DNA of 64,000 nucleotides from Paenibacillus sp. FSL H8-0537 (GTDB taxonomy: Bacteria; Bacillota; Bacilli; Paenibacillales; Paenibacillaceae). Where the stretch lies: NCBI RefSeq assembly GCF_038051995.1, contig NZ_CP150290.1, positions 731,501 to 795,500 of the forward strand. The letters run 5' to 3'. Below, piece after piece: positions 25,546 to 33,152 of this stretch (position 1 is its first letter; the number at the start of each line of letters is the position of its first letter). The notes beneath the pieces were generated by a model. That model was not told the origin of the DNA. It did not search any database and saw nothing but the letters and a program-made list of their open reading frames with translations. The position numbers and the translations under genes were made by a program.

Positions 25546-25603
25546 TATTTGCAGTTTGCCAATCGTTCACTTAAATGTATAATGATTATTCGAGGTGATG
25601 ACG

Positions 25604-26176
25604 ATGGCAAGATCGAAGGAATTTGAAATTAATGAAGTATTAGATAAGGCCATACAACTATTTTGGGCACAAGGGTACGAGAAAACCTCAATGAATGAAT
25701 TGGTCAACTTTATGGGCATCCATCGTAGAAGTATTTATGATACGTTTGGGGATAAGCATGCCTTGTTTATAAAAGCACTTGAACGATATGAAGCTAAGCA
25801 AGCCAATAAAATGAAATTTTTGGTTGAAAAGCGTTTGTCGGTCAAGGAAATCATTCGGAAGCTGTTTGAAGCGACAATAAAAAATGAAGGAGAGCCGCTA
25901 GGGTGTTTTCTCGTGAATTCAGGTGTGGAATTGGGTGTGCTGGATCCAGAAGTTGCATCCCTGGTTGAGGATAGTTATTCACGAACAGAGGAATTGTTGA
26001 CTACCCTTGTACTGGAGGGTCAGCAATCGGGTGAAATCAAGACTGACTTTGAACCTAAAATGGTTTCCCATTATTTAATGAATGCGTGGTTGGGGCTGCG
26101 TACGCTGGTTAAGACAACAAAGGATCAACAAAAATTAAAAAATATTATTGATATGACACTGTCCATTTTAGACTAA
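25604..26176 (+). CDS. TetR-family repressor 1 of a duplicated TetR-SDR module
   Basis: ATG 25604 (MARSKEFEINEVLDKAIQLF) is used because GAGGTGAT ends just before it; GTG/ATG codons 9 and 6 bases upstream lack spacing. The 190-residue protein has an N-terminal TetR helix-turn-helix (YEKTSMNELVNFMGIHRRSI, then YDTF) and a YxAF-like C-terminal ligand domain. It is a paralogue of the protein at 29527, with the same first six residues and near-identical recognition helix, so both should bind the palindrome GAACGATCGTTC found at 26446 and, slightly changed, at 30121. It probably represses the SDR and old yellow enzyme genes downstream. Confidence 0.9.
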   Translation: MARSKEFEINEVLDKAIQLFWAQGYEKTSMNELVNFMGIHRRSIYDTFGDKHALFIKALERYEAKQANKMKFLVEKRLSVKEIIRKLFEATIKNEGEPLGCFLVNSGVELGVLDPEVASLVEDSYSRTEELLTTLVLEGQQSGEIKTDFEPKMVSHYLMNAWLGLRTLVKTTKDQQKLKNIIDMTLSILD

Positions 26177-26411
26177 AAGTGGTATTCCAGCATGGCTGGC
26201 AAAAGGAGTCCGCTAAATGGAAGCTTGTTTGTTGCTGGTGTGCAAGTTCCCTCTTGTCCCTCTAGTGCAAGTAGGAGCTTGTATCCCATGCTTGGAACAA
26301 ACCAAGGCGTGCCGCTCCCAAAGGGATCATTTTAGCCATAAGTTTTAGCCATAAGTTTCAATTATAAAAAAATTCTTTACTGTTCGTTCTAGAAATGATA
26401 TGCTAACAGCA
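26177..26411. other. Intergenic stretch without a gene
   Basis: No ORF is convincing. A tandem direct repeat (AGCCATAAGTTTT, twice) lies at about 26333-26359. GTTCGTTCTAGAAATGAT at about 26387-26404 resembles a second, degenerate TetR half-site pair. Confidence 0.35.
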
Positions 26412-26425
26412 AGTTAGATCTAACT
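26412..26425. promoter_or_regulatory. Perfect 14-base palindrome upstream of the SDR promoter
   Basis: AGTTAGATCTAACT reads the same on both strands and lies 9 bases before the -35 box of the SDR-OYE promoter. It is a candidate site for a second regulator. Confidence 0.4.
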
Positions 26426-26434
26426 CCTTTTTTT

Positions 26435-26464
26435 TTGCCCTATTAAGAACGATCGTTCTATAAT
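26435..26464 (+). promoter_or_regulatory. Promoter with TetR operator nested in the spacer
   Basis: TTGCCC (26435-26440), 18-base spacer, perfect TATAAT (26459-26464). The spacer contains the perfect palindrome AGAACGATCGTTCT (26446-26459). A repressor bound here would directly block RNA polymerase. It drives the gene at 26516. Confidence 0.8.
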
Positions 26465-26515
26465 TAGCTTTCAACTCATTTACACGAATCTGCATGTTAT
26501 GAAGGAGAGAATAAG

Positions 26516-27268
26516 ATGAAATACACAGTTATTACAGGAGCGAGCTCAGGGATCGGATATGAGACGGCATTGGCGTTTGCTGCACGTGGCAAAAACTTAA
26601 TTTTGGTAGCAAGAAGATTGGATAAATTAGAGGAGCTTAAATCAACCATTCAGGAAATGGACCCTAATGTAAAGGTCATTGTTCGTACAAGCGACCTGTC
26701 TGTTACAGATCAGGCCTACACCCTATATAGCGAGCTAAAGGAATACCAAATTGAGACTTGGATTAACAATGCGGGGCTCGGCGAAGCTGCTTTTGTAGCA
26801 GACCAGAATTTGGACAAAGTCCAAACGATGCTGCGTGTTAACATCGAATCCTTGACGATCCTCTCTACCCTATATGTGCGAGATTATGCAGAGGTCGAAG
26901 GAACTCAGTTAATTAATGTCTCATCCGCACTTGGATATGCCATTGCTGTTGGGAGTGTTTCTTATTCTGCATCTAAATATTACGTTAGTGCCTTCACAGA
27001 AGGGCTTGCAAAAGAATTAGAACTGAAAGGTGCAAAACTAAAGGCAAAGGTGTTAGCACCAGCAATAACGGAAACGGAATTCGTGAAGAAATCATTAGGA
27101 GCAGAAGAATTTGATTACAAAGCGAACATGCCTAAGTACCATACTGCCAACGAAATGGCGGGCTTCATGGTGAAGCTTTATGATAGCAACGAAGTGGTAG
27201 GAATTGTAGACCAGAACTATGAATTCAATCTGCGAGGCCAAATCTATCCGGTTATTTCAGAATTATAA
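26516..27268 (+). CDS. Short-chain dehydrogenase/reductase 1
   Basis: ATG 26516 follows AAGGAGAG. The 250-residue protein is a classical SDR: TGASSGIG (NAD(P)-binding, residues about 7-14), NNAG (about 90), catalytic Ser in VSSALG, and YSASK with the catalytic Tyr and Lys. An Arg after the first strand (VARRLDK) favours NADPH. It is followed after 48 bases by an old yellow enzyme gene, so the pair probably reduces a shared carbonyl or electrophile under TetR control. It is a distant paralogue of the SDR at 30908. Confidence 0.9.
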   Translation: MKYTVITGASSGIGYETALAFAARGKNLILVARRLDKLEELKSTIQEMDPNVKVIVRTSDLSVTDQAYTLYSELKEYQIETWINNAGLGEAAFVADQNLDKVQTMLRVNIESLTILSTLYVRDYAEVEGTQLINVSSALGYAIAVGSVSYSASKYYVSAFTEGLAKELELKGAKLKAKVLAPAITETEFVKKSLGAEEFDYKANMPKYHTANEMAGFMVKLYDSNEVVGIVDQNYEFNLRGQIYPVISEL

Positions 27269-27316
27269 ATTCACTTCTTATATTTATTGACTACATTGAA
27301 GAAGGAGAGTGCCCGT

Positions 27317-28402
27317 TTGAAAAAATTGTGGAGCAAAACGAAAATTGGAGCTTTGGAATTACCTCATCGTTTAGCAATGGCACCAATGACTCGCAGTAGA
27401 TCGCAAGAAGATGGTACACCAGGAGAGCTAACTTCCCTTTATTATGCTCAGCGAGCGTCAATGGGACTCCTTATTACGGAAGGCGCACAGCCTTCTGATG
27501 ATGGGCAAGGTTACTTATGGTCTCCTGGGATCTATAGGGATGAACATATAGAAGGGTGGAAAAAGGTTACAGATGCCGTGCATGATGCAGGCGGGTATTT
27601 GTATATCCAATTGATGCATGCCGGTCGCATGGCGCACCCTGACAATACCCCACATCATCGCCAGACTGTTGCGCCATCTGCTATCGCACCGGGTGTGGAA
27701 ATGTTCACCGCTAAAGGTATGCAGGACATTCCCGTTCCTCGTGAGTTAAGTGAAGCGGATATTCAAACGACCATTGCAGATTTTCGGAAAGCGGCAGCAG
27801 CTGCTATTAAAGCAGGTGCGGATGGCGTTGAAATTCACGGAGCCAATGGTTATCTGATTAATCAATTTATCGGAGAAAATTCGAATACACGGACGGATGG
27901 ATACGGGGGATCTATAGAAAATCGTGCTCGCTTTGCGATCGAAGTAACGAAAGCCATCGTCGAAGAAATTGGAGCAGACAGAACAGGCTTCCGTATCTCC
28001 CCCGGGACTCCTCTAGGTGGGATTCAAGATGGTGAACAAGGTCCTGAACTTTATCGGTACCTTGTAAAGGAATTAGCCCAATTGGATTTAGCTTACCTTC
28101 ATGTTATGCATCTTGGAAATGAAAAGCTGCTCCAAGACATTCGCTCAATCTGGACGAAGCCATTGCTAATCAATCGGGCTGGAAGAGCTCTGGAGAATCT
28201 CAGTGTGGATATAGATAGTGGTCTCGCTGATTTGGTTCCTGTAGGTGTATGGTCATTAGCCAATCCCGATTTAGTGGAACGACTGCAAAAAGGTGCGCCG
28301 CTAAATGAAGCCGATCCGACAACCTTTTTTGGTCTGGGCAGTAAAGGGTACACGGATTATCCTACGTTGGAAGAATTAGAAGCGCAAGCGGGGTTACAAT
28401 AG
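27317..28402 (+). CDS. Old yellow enzyme family NADH:flavin oxidoreductase
   Basis: TTG 27317 (MKKLWSKTKIGALELPHRLA) is chosen because AAGGAGAG lies about 6 bases before it; the ORF opens at 27287. The 361-residue TIM barrel has the FMN and substrate motifs AMAPMTRSRS, ITEGAQPSDDGQGY, YIQLMHAGRMAHP, GVEIHGANGYLINQFIG and RTDGYGGSIENRARF. It resembles NemA/2,4-dienoyl or N-ethylmaleimide reductases, which reduce activated C=C bonds with NAD(P)H. Its place between two TetR-controlled dehydrogenases suggests detoxification of electrophilic compounds. Confidence 0.93.
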   Translation: MKKLWSKTKIGALELPHRLAMAPMTRSRSQEDGTPGELTSLYYAQRASMGLLITEGAQPSDDGQGYLWSPGIYRDEHIEGWKKVTDAVHDAGGYLYIQLMHAGRMAHPDNTPHHRQTVAPSAIAPGVEMFTAKGMQDIPVPRELSEADIQTTIADFRKAAAAAIKAGADGVEIHGANGYLINQFIGENSNTRTDGYGGSIENRARFAIEVTKAIVEEIGADRTGFRISPGTPLGGIQDGEQGPELYRYLVKELAQLDLAYLHVMHLGNEKLLQDIRSIWTKPLLINRAGRALENLSVDIDSGLADLVPVGVWSLANPDLVERLQKGAPLNEADPTTFFGLGSKGYTDYPTLEELEAQAGLQ

Positions 28403-28413
28403 CATAAAGAGTG

Positions 28414-28452
28414 AAATATGGCGTACAACTGAAAATTGTGCGCCATATTTTA
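28414..28452 (+). terminator. Terminator after the old yellow enzyme gene
   Basis: Stem AAATATGGCG (28414-28423) / CGCCATATTT (28441-28450) followed by TAAT. Confidence 0.8.
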
Positions 28453-28474
28453 ATCTAAAGGAAGAGGATGAAAG

Positions 28475-29473
28475 ATGAAAGCAGCACAAATACAGAACTA
28501 TTCAAAAAAAATCCAAGTTGAATGGAATGAGATTAACATTCCACAAATCAATAGCCATGAGGTGCTTGTCAAAGTAAAAGCTGCAGGCGTAAATCCGCTG
28601 GACATTCTTAATCTGAATGGCAGCGTTCGGATGATTGCCGACTATAAGCTCCCATTAACGTTAGGGAATGAACTATCGGGCGTTATTGAAGCCGTTGGTG
28701 ATGCTGTGTTGAATTTTAAGGTTGGGGACGCTGTTTATACGAGGCTGCCGCTTCATAAAATCGGTGCTTTTGCTGAATATGCGGCCGTGCATGAAGATGC
28801 TTTATCCATTATGCCTGGCAATTTATCTTTTATGGAAGCTGCTGCGGTACCTCTTACTGCCTTGACCGCTTATCAAGCCTTGCACGATGTGCTCCTCGCC
28901 CAGCCGAATAAAAAGCTATTCATTCCTGGAGGAACCGGAGGCTTTGGCGCCATGGCAATCCCCATTGCCAAATCAATGGGATTATATGTGATTACAAGTG
29001 GCAGTGAAAGAGGCAAATCACGCACACTGTCGCTCGGGGCCGATCAATTCATCAATTATAAGACGGAAAATTATGCGGACATGCTGTCCGATATCGATTA
29101 TGTGATCGACACCTTGGGCAGCAAAGAGATCAAGGCTGAGCTGAGCATTTTAAAGCCGCAAGGGAAATTGGTATCCTTAAAGGCCGGACCTAATTATCGC
29201 TTTGCGGTTGACCATCATTTTCCGATGTGGAAAAAAGCGTTGTTTGCTCTAGCGGGTGCCCGCTTTGACTCTTTAGCACGTAAGAACCAAAATGAATATC
29301 GTTTTTTATTTGTGCAAGCTAATGGCAGTCAATTGCAAGAAATCACTAAGCTTATTGAAAAAGAAAATATTAAGCCCTCTATAGATGCAGCTTATACGTT
29401 TAATGACCTTAATAAGGCGTTGTTAAAAGTGTCGACGGGTCACTCCCAGGGTAAAGTGATTGTGACCTTCTAA
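28475..29473 (+). CDS. Zinc-independent MDR/quinone-type NADPH oxidoreductase
   Basis: ATG 28475 follows GGAAGAGGATGAAAG. The 332-residue protein has the GroES-like N-terminal half (VKVKAAGVNPLDIL, LPLTLGNELSGVIEAVGDAV, FKVGDAVYTRLP) and a nucleotide-binding half with FIPGGTGGFGAMAIPIAKSM. It lacks the zinc-binding cysteines of alcohol dehydrogenases, so it belongs with quinone or enone reductases. It lies after a terminator and directly before the second TetR gene, and may be co-transcribed with it. Confidence 0.9.
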   Translation: MKAAQIQNYSKKIQVEWNEINIPQINSHEVLVKVKAAGVNPLDILNLNGSVRMIADYKLPLTLGNELSGVIEAVGDAVLNFKVGDAVYTRLPLHKIGAFAEYAAVHEDALSIMPGNLSFMEAAAVPLTALTAYQALHDVLLAQPNKKLFIPGGTGGFGAMAIPIAKSMGLYVITSGSERGKSRTLSLGADQFINYKTENYADMLSDIDYVIDTLGSKEIKAELSILKPQGKLVSLKAGPNYRFAVDHHFPMWKKALFALAGARFDSLARKNQNEYRFLFVQANGSQLQEITKLIEKENIKPSIDAAYTFNDLNKALLKVSTGHSQGKVIVTF

Positions 29474-29526
29474 ATACTAAACAATTTCAGTGAAGCGGCT
29501 CGCGTTTCTTGACAGGGGGAATCCAA

Positions 29527-30105
29527 ATGGCCAGAAGCAAAGAGTTCGAAGAGTCCGTTGTATTAGATAAAGCGATGAGACTTTTTTGGGAACAGGGCTA
29601 CGAGAAGACTTCCATGGCCGATCTGGTCAATCAAATGGGAATCCACCGTAGAAGCTTATATGACACATTTGTTGACAAACATACGCTGTTTCTAAAGGCA
29701 GTAGAGCTATATGATCATAAAACCAGCACCGCACTTGCAGCAAGGGTAAAGCGCTCCAAAACGGCAACGGAAGCCCTTCAGTCTATTGTTGCGTTCTTGA
29801 TCTGCGGAGAAGAGAAGCCGGCTTCTGGATGCTTAATCGTGAATTCGACGGTGGAATTGGCGGCTCGCGATGCAGATATGAATAACAGATCGATAGAGAT
29901 GTTTTCGAATGCAGAGCAGCTATGCAAGGACATTATTCGATGGGGGCAGCAAGAGGGCGAGTTCACATCAGAGTACGATGCTGGGGAATTGGCCGAATAT
30001 ATGCATAATGTATGGGTTGGGTTAAGAGTGATGGCCAGAACTTCGCTTGGAAAAGAAAAACTTCTCCGAATAGCTTATCTATCTATGCAGCTTATCGTAA
30101 AATGA
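29527..30105 (+). CDS. TetR-family repressor 2 of the duplicated module
   Basis: ATG 29527 is preferred because AGGGGGA lies 6 bases upstream; TTG 29509 opens the frame. The 192-residue protein shares MARSKEFE, the helix-turn-helix (YEKTSMADLVNQMGIHRRSL, YDTF) and the DKH-LF-KA-E continuation with TetR 1. The C-terminal halves differ more, so inducers may differ. The likely operator at 30121 lies just after its own stop codon, pointing at the downstream SDR gene, now separated by a 0.7 kb element. Confidence 0.9.
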   Translation: MARSKEFEESVVLDKAMRLFWEQGYEKTSMADLVNQMGIHRRSLYDTFVDKHTLFLKAVELYDHKTSTALAARVKRSKTATEALQSIVAFLICGEEKPASGCLIVNSTVELAARDADMNNRSIEMFSNAEQLCKDIIRWGQQEGEFTSEYDAGELAEYMHNVWVGLRVMARTSLGKEKLLRIAYLSMQLIVK

Positions 30106-30113
30106 CAGTTTTT

Positions 30114-30142
30114 TTGCATAATTAGAATGATCGTTCTAATTA
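30114..30142 (+). promoter_or_regulatory. Promoter with near-palindromic TetR operator
   Basis: TTGCAT (30114-30119), 17-base spacer, TAATTA (30137-30142). The 20-base ATTAGAATGATCGTTCTAAT (30121-30140) is 18/20 self-complementary and shares its core with the operator at 26446. No gene follows directly; the nearest target, the SDR at 30908, is 768 bases away across an inserted element. Confidence 0.65.
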
Positions 30143-30308
30143 TTTAATGCAGTGCTGTGAATTCTAGCGATCTGAAAAATGCTATTAATATGACTTAAAC
30201 TCTAGGATGTGTATGCAAATGGAAGTCTTCTTGCTGCTCCTTGCTCAGTACGTATTCGAGGCCAATCTCCTCTGACCATTCAAGGCTTAAGGAGCCACAG
30301 CATGCGAT

Positions 30309-30480
30309 TGTTGCAGAGAGTACAGTCGCTGTGAACACAGTTGCAGAAAGCACAGTCGCAGAAAGCACAGTTGTAGAGAGCACAGTTGCAGAGAGTGCAG
30401 TCGCAGAAAGCACAGTCGCTGTGAACACAGTTGCAGAAGAAAGTAATGTTGCAGAGAGCAATGTTGCTGAGAATACGTCG
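30309..30480 (+). repeat. Tandem array of a 15-base unit (GTTGCAGAAAGCACA-like)
   Basis: About eleven degenerate copies of GTTGCAGAAAGCACA. On the plus strand they keep an ORF open (repeating V-A-E-S-T), with no ribosome binding site at its start. The unit length suggests copy number may vary by slippage. Whether it is ever translated is doubtful. Confidence 0.7.
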
Positions 30481-30513
30481 TTGCTCGTTTTGGAAGCTCA
30501 TTCCTTTTTTCGC

Positions 30514-30688
30514 GGACTGAGGTTCCGCTATACTGGCTCTTAATCCTATTTCAGGCCTTATGCGGACAGGAGATCCGCTATTGCCTCCATAATCCTCTGA
30601 AACTGACGATGAGCAGCGCATTAGCGGCTCCTGAGTCCGCAGCCGGTGCTAAAACAGTGATTCGGTTGAAATAGCGGCTGCTGTGTCC
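30514..30688. repeat. Structured dispersed repeat, copy B (nested inverted repeats)
   Basis: Four ordered blocks: GGACTGAGGTTCCGCTAT (30514-30531), GCGGACAGGAGATCCGCTAT (30562-30581), ATTAGCGGCTCCTGAGTCCG (from 30620) and ATAGCGGCTGCTGTGTCC (30671-30688). The inner two are near-perfect reverse complements; the outer two pair more loosely. A transcript could fold into a stem with an inner hairpin. Confidence 0.75.
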
Positions 30689-30907
30689 TCCAAGTCTATC
30701 TTTGTGTCTTCGTGCAGGGAGCAAAGCTCAGAAAAGAGCAGCATGAAGCTGCCTTTTAGTAAGTAGGCTCATATTTATGAGTTGTGTCATTCTCGGTAGT
30801 AGAGGGAAGACGTTTGAACGCTGGCTTCTTATAGGATCGCTTCTTTCGGGATCTAGCTCGCTTGCGTTTGCATACATGTCCTAAAATAAAAATAAGGTGG
30901 GCTCAAA

Positions 30908-31690
30908 ATGAGAAAGACCGTTTTAATCACAGGAGTATCCGGTGGGATCGGCAAAGAGTTAGCAGATCGTTTTGCCAAGGATGGACATAACATCGTGCTG
31001 GTGGCTCGCAGCGAGGGTAAAATATTGGAGCTTGCGCAGGAGTATCAGAATAAATATGGCATTCAAACGACGGTCATTGCCAAGGATGTTGCGGCAACTG
31101 GGGTTCCAGTGGAGATTTTCAACGAGCTTAAGGAGAAGGAAATCGTCGTTGACTATCTTGTCAACAATGCCGGCTTCGGTCTGTTTGGGACTTTTATGGA
31201 GACGGATATGGAGCAGGAAATAAATATGATTGACGTTAATATCAAGGCTCTGACGGTTATGACGAAGCTTTTCTTGCCGGAGATGATTAAACGTGGACAT
31301 GGCGGAGTGTTGAATGTGGCTTCATTGGTGGGCTTCTTCCCTGGACCGATGATGTCGGTTTATTACGCGACGAAGGCATACGTGTTATCGTTTACCGAGG
31401 CTTTGGAGAACGAAATAAGCGGAACAGGAGTTACGGTGACGGCACTGTGCCCAGGGCTGACATCAACTGGTTTTGTTGATCGTTCAGGCATGGGGGCATC
31501 GAAGATGGTGAAAGGCGTGATCATGGAAGCCAGTCAGGTGGCTGAAGAAGGATATCGAGGTTTTTTGCGTGGCCAGACGTTAATTATGCCAGGTGCTCGA
31601 AACCGGCTCATCGCCTTTATACCGCGGTTGTTGCCTCGAAAGTTGATGACCCGCATCATTAGATTTTCACAGGATAGAACAGGGCATTGA
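30908..31690 (+). CDS. Short-chain dehydrogenase/reductase 2
   Basis: ATG 30908 follows AAGGTGGG. The 260-residue protein has TGVSGGIG, NNAG, the Ser in NVASLVG and YYATK with catalytic Tyr and Lys, so it is a complete classical SDR. VARSEGK after the second strand favours NADPH. The C-terminal tail (LPRKLMTRIIRFSQDR) is basic. It is the probable former target of the operator at 30121; if the intervening element blocks transcription, it needs a promoter within the element. Confidence 0.9.
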   Translation: MRKTVLITGVSGGIGKELADRFAKDGHNIVLVARSEGKILELAQEYQNKYGIQTTVIAKDVAATGVPVEIFNELKEKEIVVDYLVNNAGFGLFGTFMETDMEQEINMIDVNIKALTVMTKLFLPEMIKRGHGGVLNVASLVGFFPGPMMSVYYATKAYVLSFTEALENEISGTGVTVTALCPGLTSTGFVDRSGMGASKMVKGVIMEASQVAEEGYRGFLRGQTLIMPGARNRLIAFIPRLLPRKLMTRIIRFSQDRTGH

Positions 31691-31826
31691 TGGCTCAATC
31701 TAAAAATTGGCGGTTGAAAAAATAATTATAGCCCCTCTAAAAAAACACTTCGAAAATCCACCAATTATGCCGATAGATTACTTGATAGCTAAAATACAGA
31801 GATACTCGAAGGGAGAGCGTTTACTC

Positions 31827-32912
31827 ATGAAATTAGTAAAGTTAAGTGTAATGATTTGCTTGCTTTTAAGTCTAGCGAGTACGACTTTATTCGCCGCGAC
31901 TACGAAATCAACAGCTGATTTCACGGATTTGAAGGATTTGGATGCTGCTACGAAAGCCAAGTTCGATGCACTGATTAGTAAGGGGATTTTCGAGGGTGTT
32001 TCGGAAGGCACATTTGGGCTGAAGGAAGAGATGAATCGCGCTCAATTTGCAAAGGTAGCTGCTTTGATTTTTGGTTTGAAAGTGGATTCTGAGCTTAAAA
32101 CATCAAGCTTTAAAGATGTAGGTGCTGATAGTGAATCCTACGGTTATGCCTTGCCTTATATCGAAGCTCTTAAAACAGCAGGAATTACAGATGGATACGG
32201 GGAAGGCATTTACAACCCGGCGGGTAAAGTTACGAAAGAGCAGCTGGCAACCTTCTTGATCAAAGGATTGGGCAAACAAGCAGATGCGAAGCAAACACCG
32301 GGTGTTACCGACAATTCGGTATCCGAATGGGCTAAGGGTTATGTCGCTTATGCGCTTGACAAAAAGCTTGTGAGCAATAACCCTGATGGAACGTTCGGGG
32401 GGAAAAGCAATGCCACAAGAGAAATGCTTACTGTCACTTCCTATGAAGTAGCTGTACAGACAGGTGTTGTAGACGATGTTGTTCCTTCGCCAACACCAAC
32501 ACCAACACCAACACCAACACCAACACCAACACCTACTCCATCGCCAACATCGACATCGGCTTCATCATCAACCAATAGTCCGGCAGCAACGCCAACACCG
32601 GAGCCAACGGCGACGCCGACACCGGAGCAATCGGCAACGCCGACGCCAGAACCAACGGCAACGCCAACACCAGAGCCGACGGCAACACCAACACCGGAGC
32701 CAACGGCAACGCCGACGCCAGAACCAACGGCAACGCCAACACCAGAGCCAACGGCAACGCCGACGCCAGAACCGACGGCAACGCCGACGCTTCCACCAAT
32801 CCCTACACCATACATCCCGATGCCAACACCATACATCCCGATGCCAACGCCATACATCCCGATGCCGACACCATACATCCCGACACCACCAATCCCAACG
32901 GAAATACCGTAA
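31827..32912 (+). CDS. SLH-domain surface protein with long Pro/Thr repeat tail and no effector domain
   Basis: ATG 31827 is chosen because GAAGGGAGAG precedes it and a signal peptide ([20 protein letters not shown], cleavage after LFAA) starts there. Three SLH domains follow (about residues 33-85, 90-145, 150-205; e.g. [20 protein letters not shown]), which bind pyruvylated wall polymer. From about residue 220 the rest is low-complexity: (PT)n, then about eight [12 protein letters not shown] units, then four YIPMPTP units, ending PTEIP. No catalytic domain follows. It may be a wall-anchored stalk, or truncated by a frameshift: in another frame the DNA after the repeats continues [20 protein letters not shown] and on to a stop at 32974. 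Confidence 0.85.
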   Translation: MKLVKLSVMICLLLSLASTTLFAATTKSTADFTDLKDLDAATKAKFDALISKGIFEGVSEGTFGLKEEMNRAQFAKVAALIFGLKVDSELKTSSFKDVGADSESYGYALPYIEALKTAGITDGYGEGIYNPAGKVTKEQLATFLIKGLGKQADAKQTPGVTDNSVSEWAKGYVAYALDKKLVSNNPDGTFGGKSNATREMLTVTSYEVAVQTGVVDDVVPSPTPTPTPTPTPTPTPTPSPTSTSASSSTNSPAATPTPEPTATPTPEQSATPTPEPTATPTPEPTATPTPEPTATPTPEPTATPTPEPTATPTPEPTATPTLPPIPTPYIPMPTPYIPMPTPYIPMPTPYIPTPPIPTEIP

Positions 32913-32976
32913 CGGGAGTCAGGGAAGGCATTAATATCGACAACATTCATGATATTATTATTTATGAACAATAAAG

Positions 32977-33010
32977 AGCAAGGGCAGTTAAAGCTGCCTT
33001 TGCTTTTTTT
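32977..33010 (+). terminator. Terminator after the SLH protein gene
   Basis: Stem AGCAAGGGCAG (32977-32987) / CTGCCTTTGCT (32994-33004) followed by TTTTTT. Confidence 0.88.
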
Positions 33011-33152
33011 GCTATTACTGTTAATTGTACTTCTCTAATGGTGCTTCTCTTTGCACAAATCCCTTTCATTGCTTGGTTTGTCATAGCAAGGTAAAATCTA
33101 GTATAGTGGGAGTTGCTTTTATCAGGCTGGCAACAGGGCAGGGGGAGTAGCG

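Larger units (their letters stand above)
30203..30883. mobile_element. TIR-bounded non-coding element (MITE-like), copy B
   Basis: Imperfect 23-base terminal inverted repeats: TAGGATGTGTATGCAAATGG plus AAG (30203-30225) and CTTGCGTTTGCATACATG plus TCCTA (30861-30883), 19/23 matching. The 681-base interior has no transposase. It holds a 15-base tandem repeat array, then the structured repeat shared with copies A and C. It separates a TetR operator/promoter from an SDR gene. I saw no clear target duplication. Confidence 0.6.

Noticed and set aside
25578..25595. Fur-box-like sequence before TetR 1 (ATAATGATTAT)
   Set aside because: Only the central part matches (10/14) and it probably contains the -10 box.
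30309..30480. CRISPR-like array
   Set aside because: Units are contiguous with no unique spacers and no cas genes are nearby.
30241..30543. 100-codon V-A-E-S-T repeat ORF as a gene
   Set aside because: No ribosome binding site; the open frame follows from the 15-base tandem unit.
32441..32971. Antisense Gly/Val-repeat ORF
   Set aside because: It is the mirror of the Pro/Thr repeats of the SLH gene.
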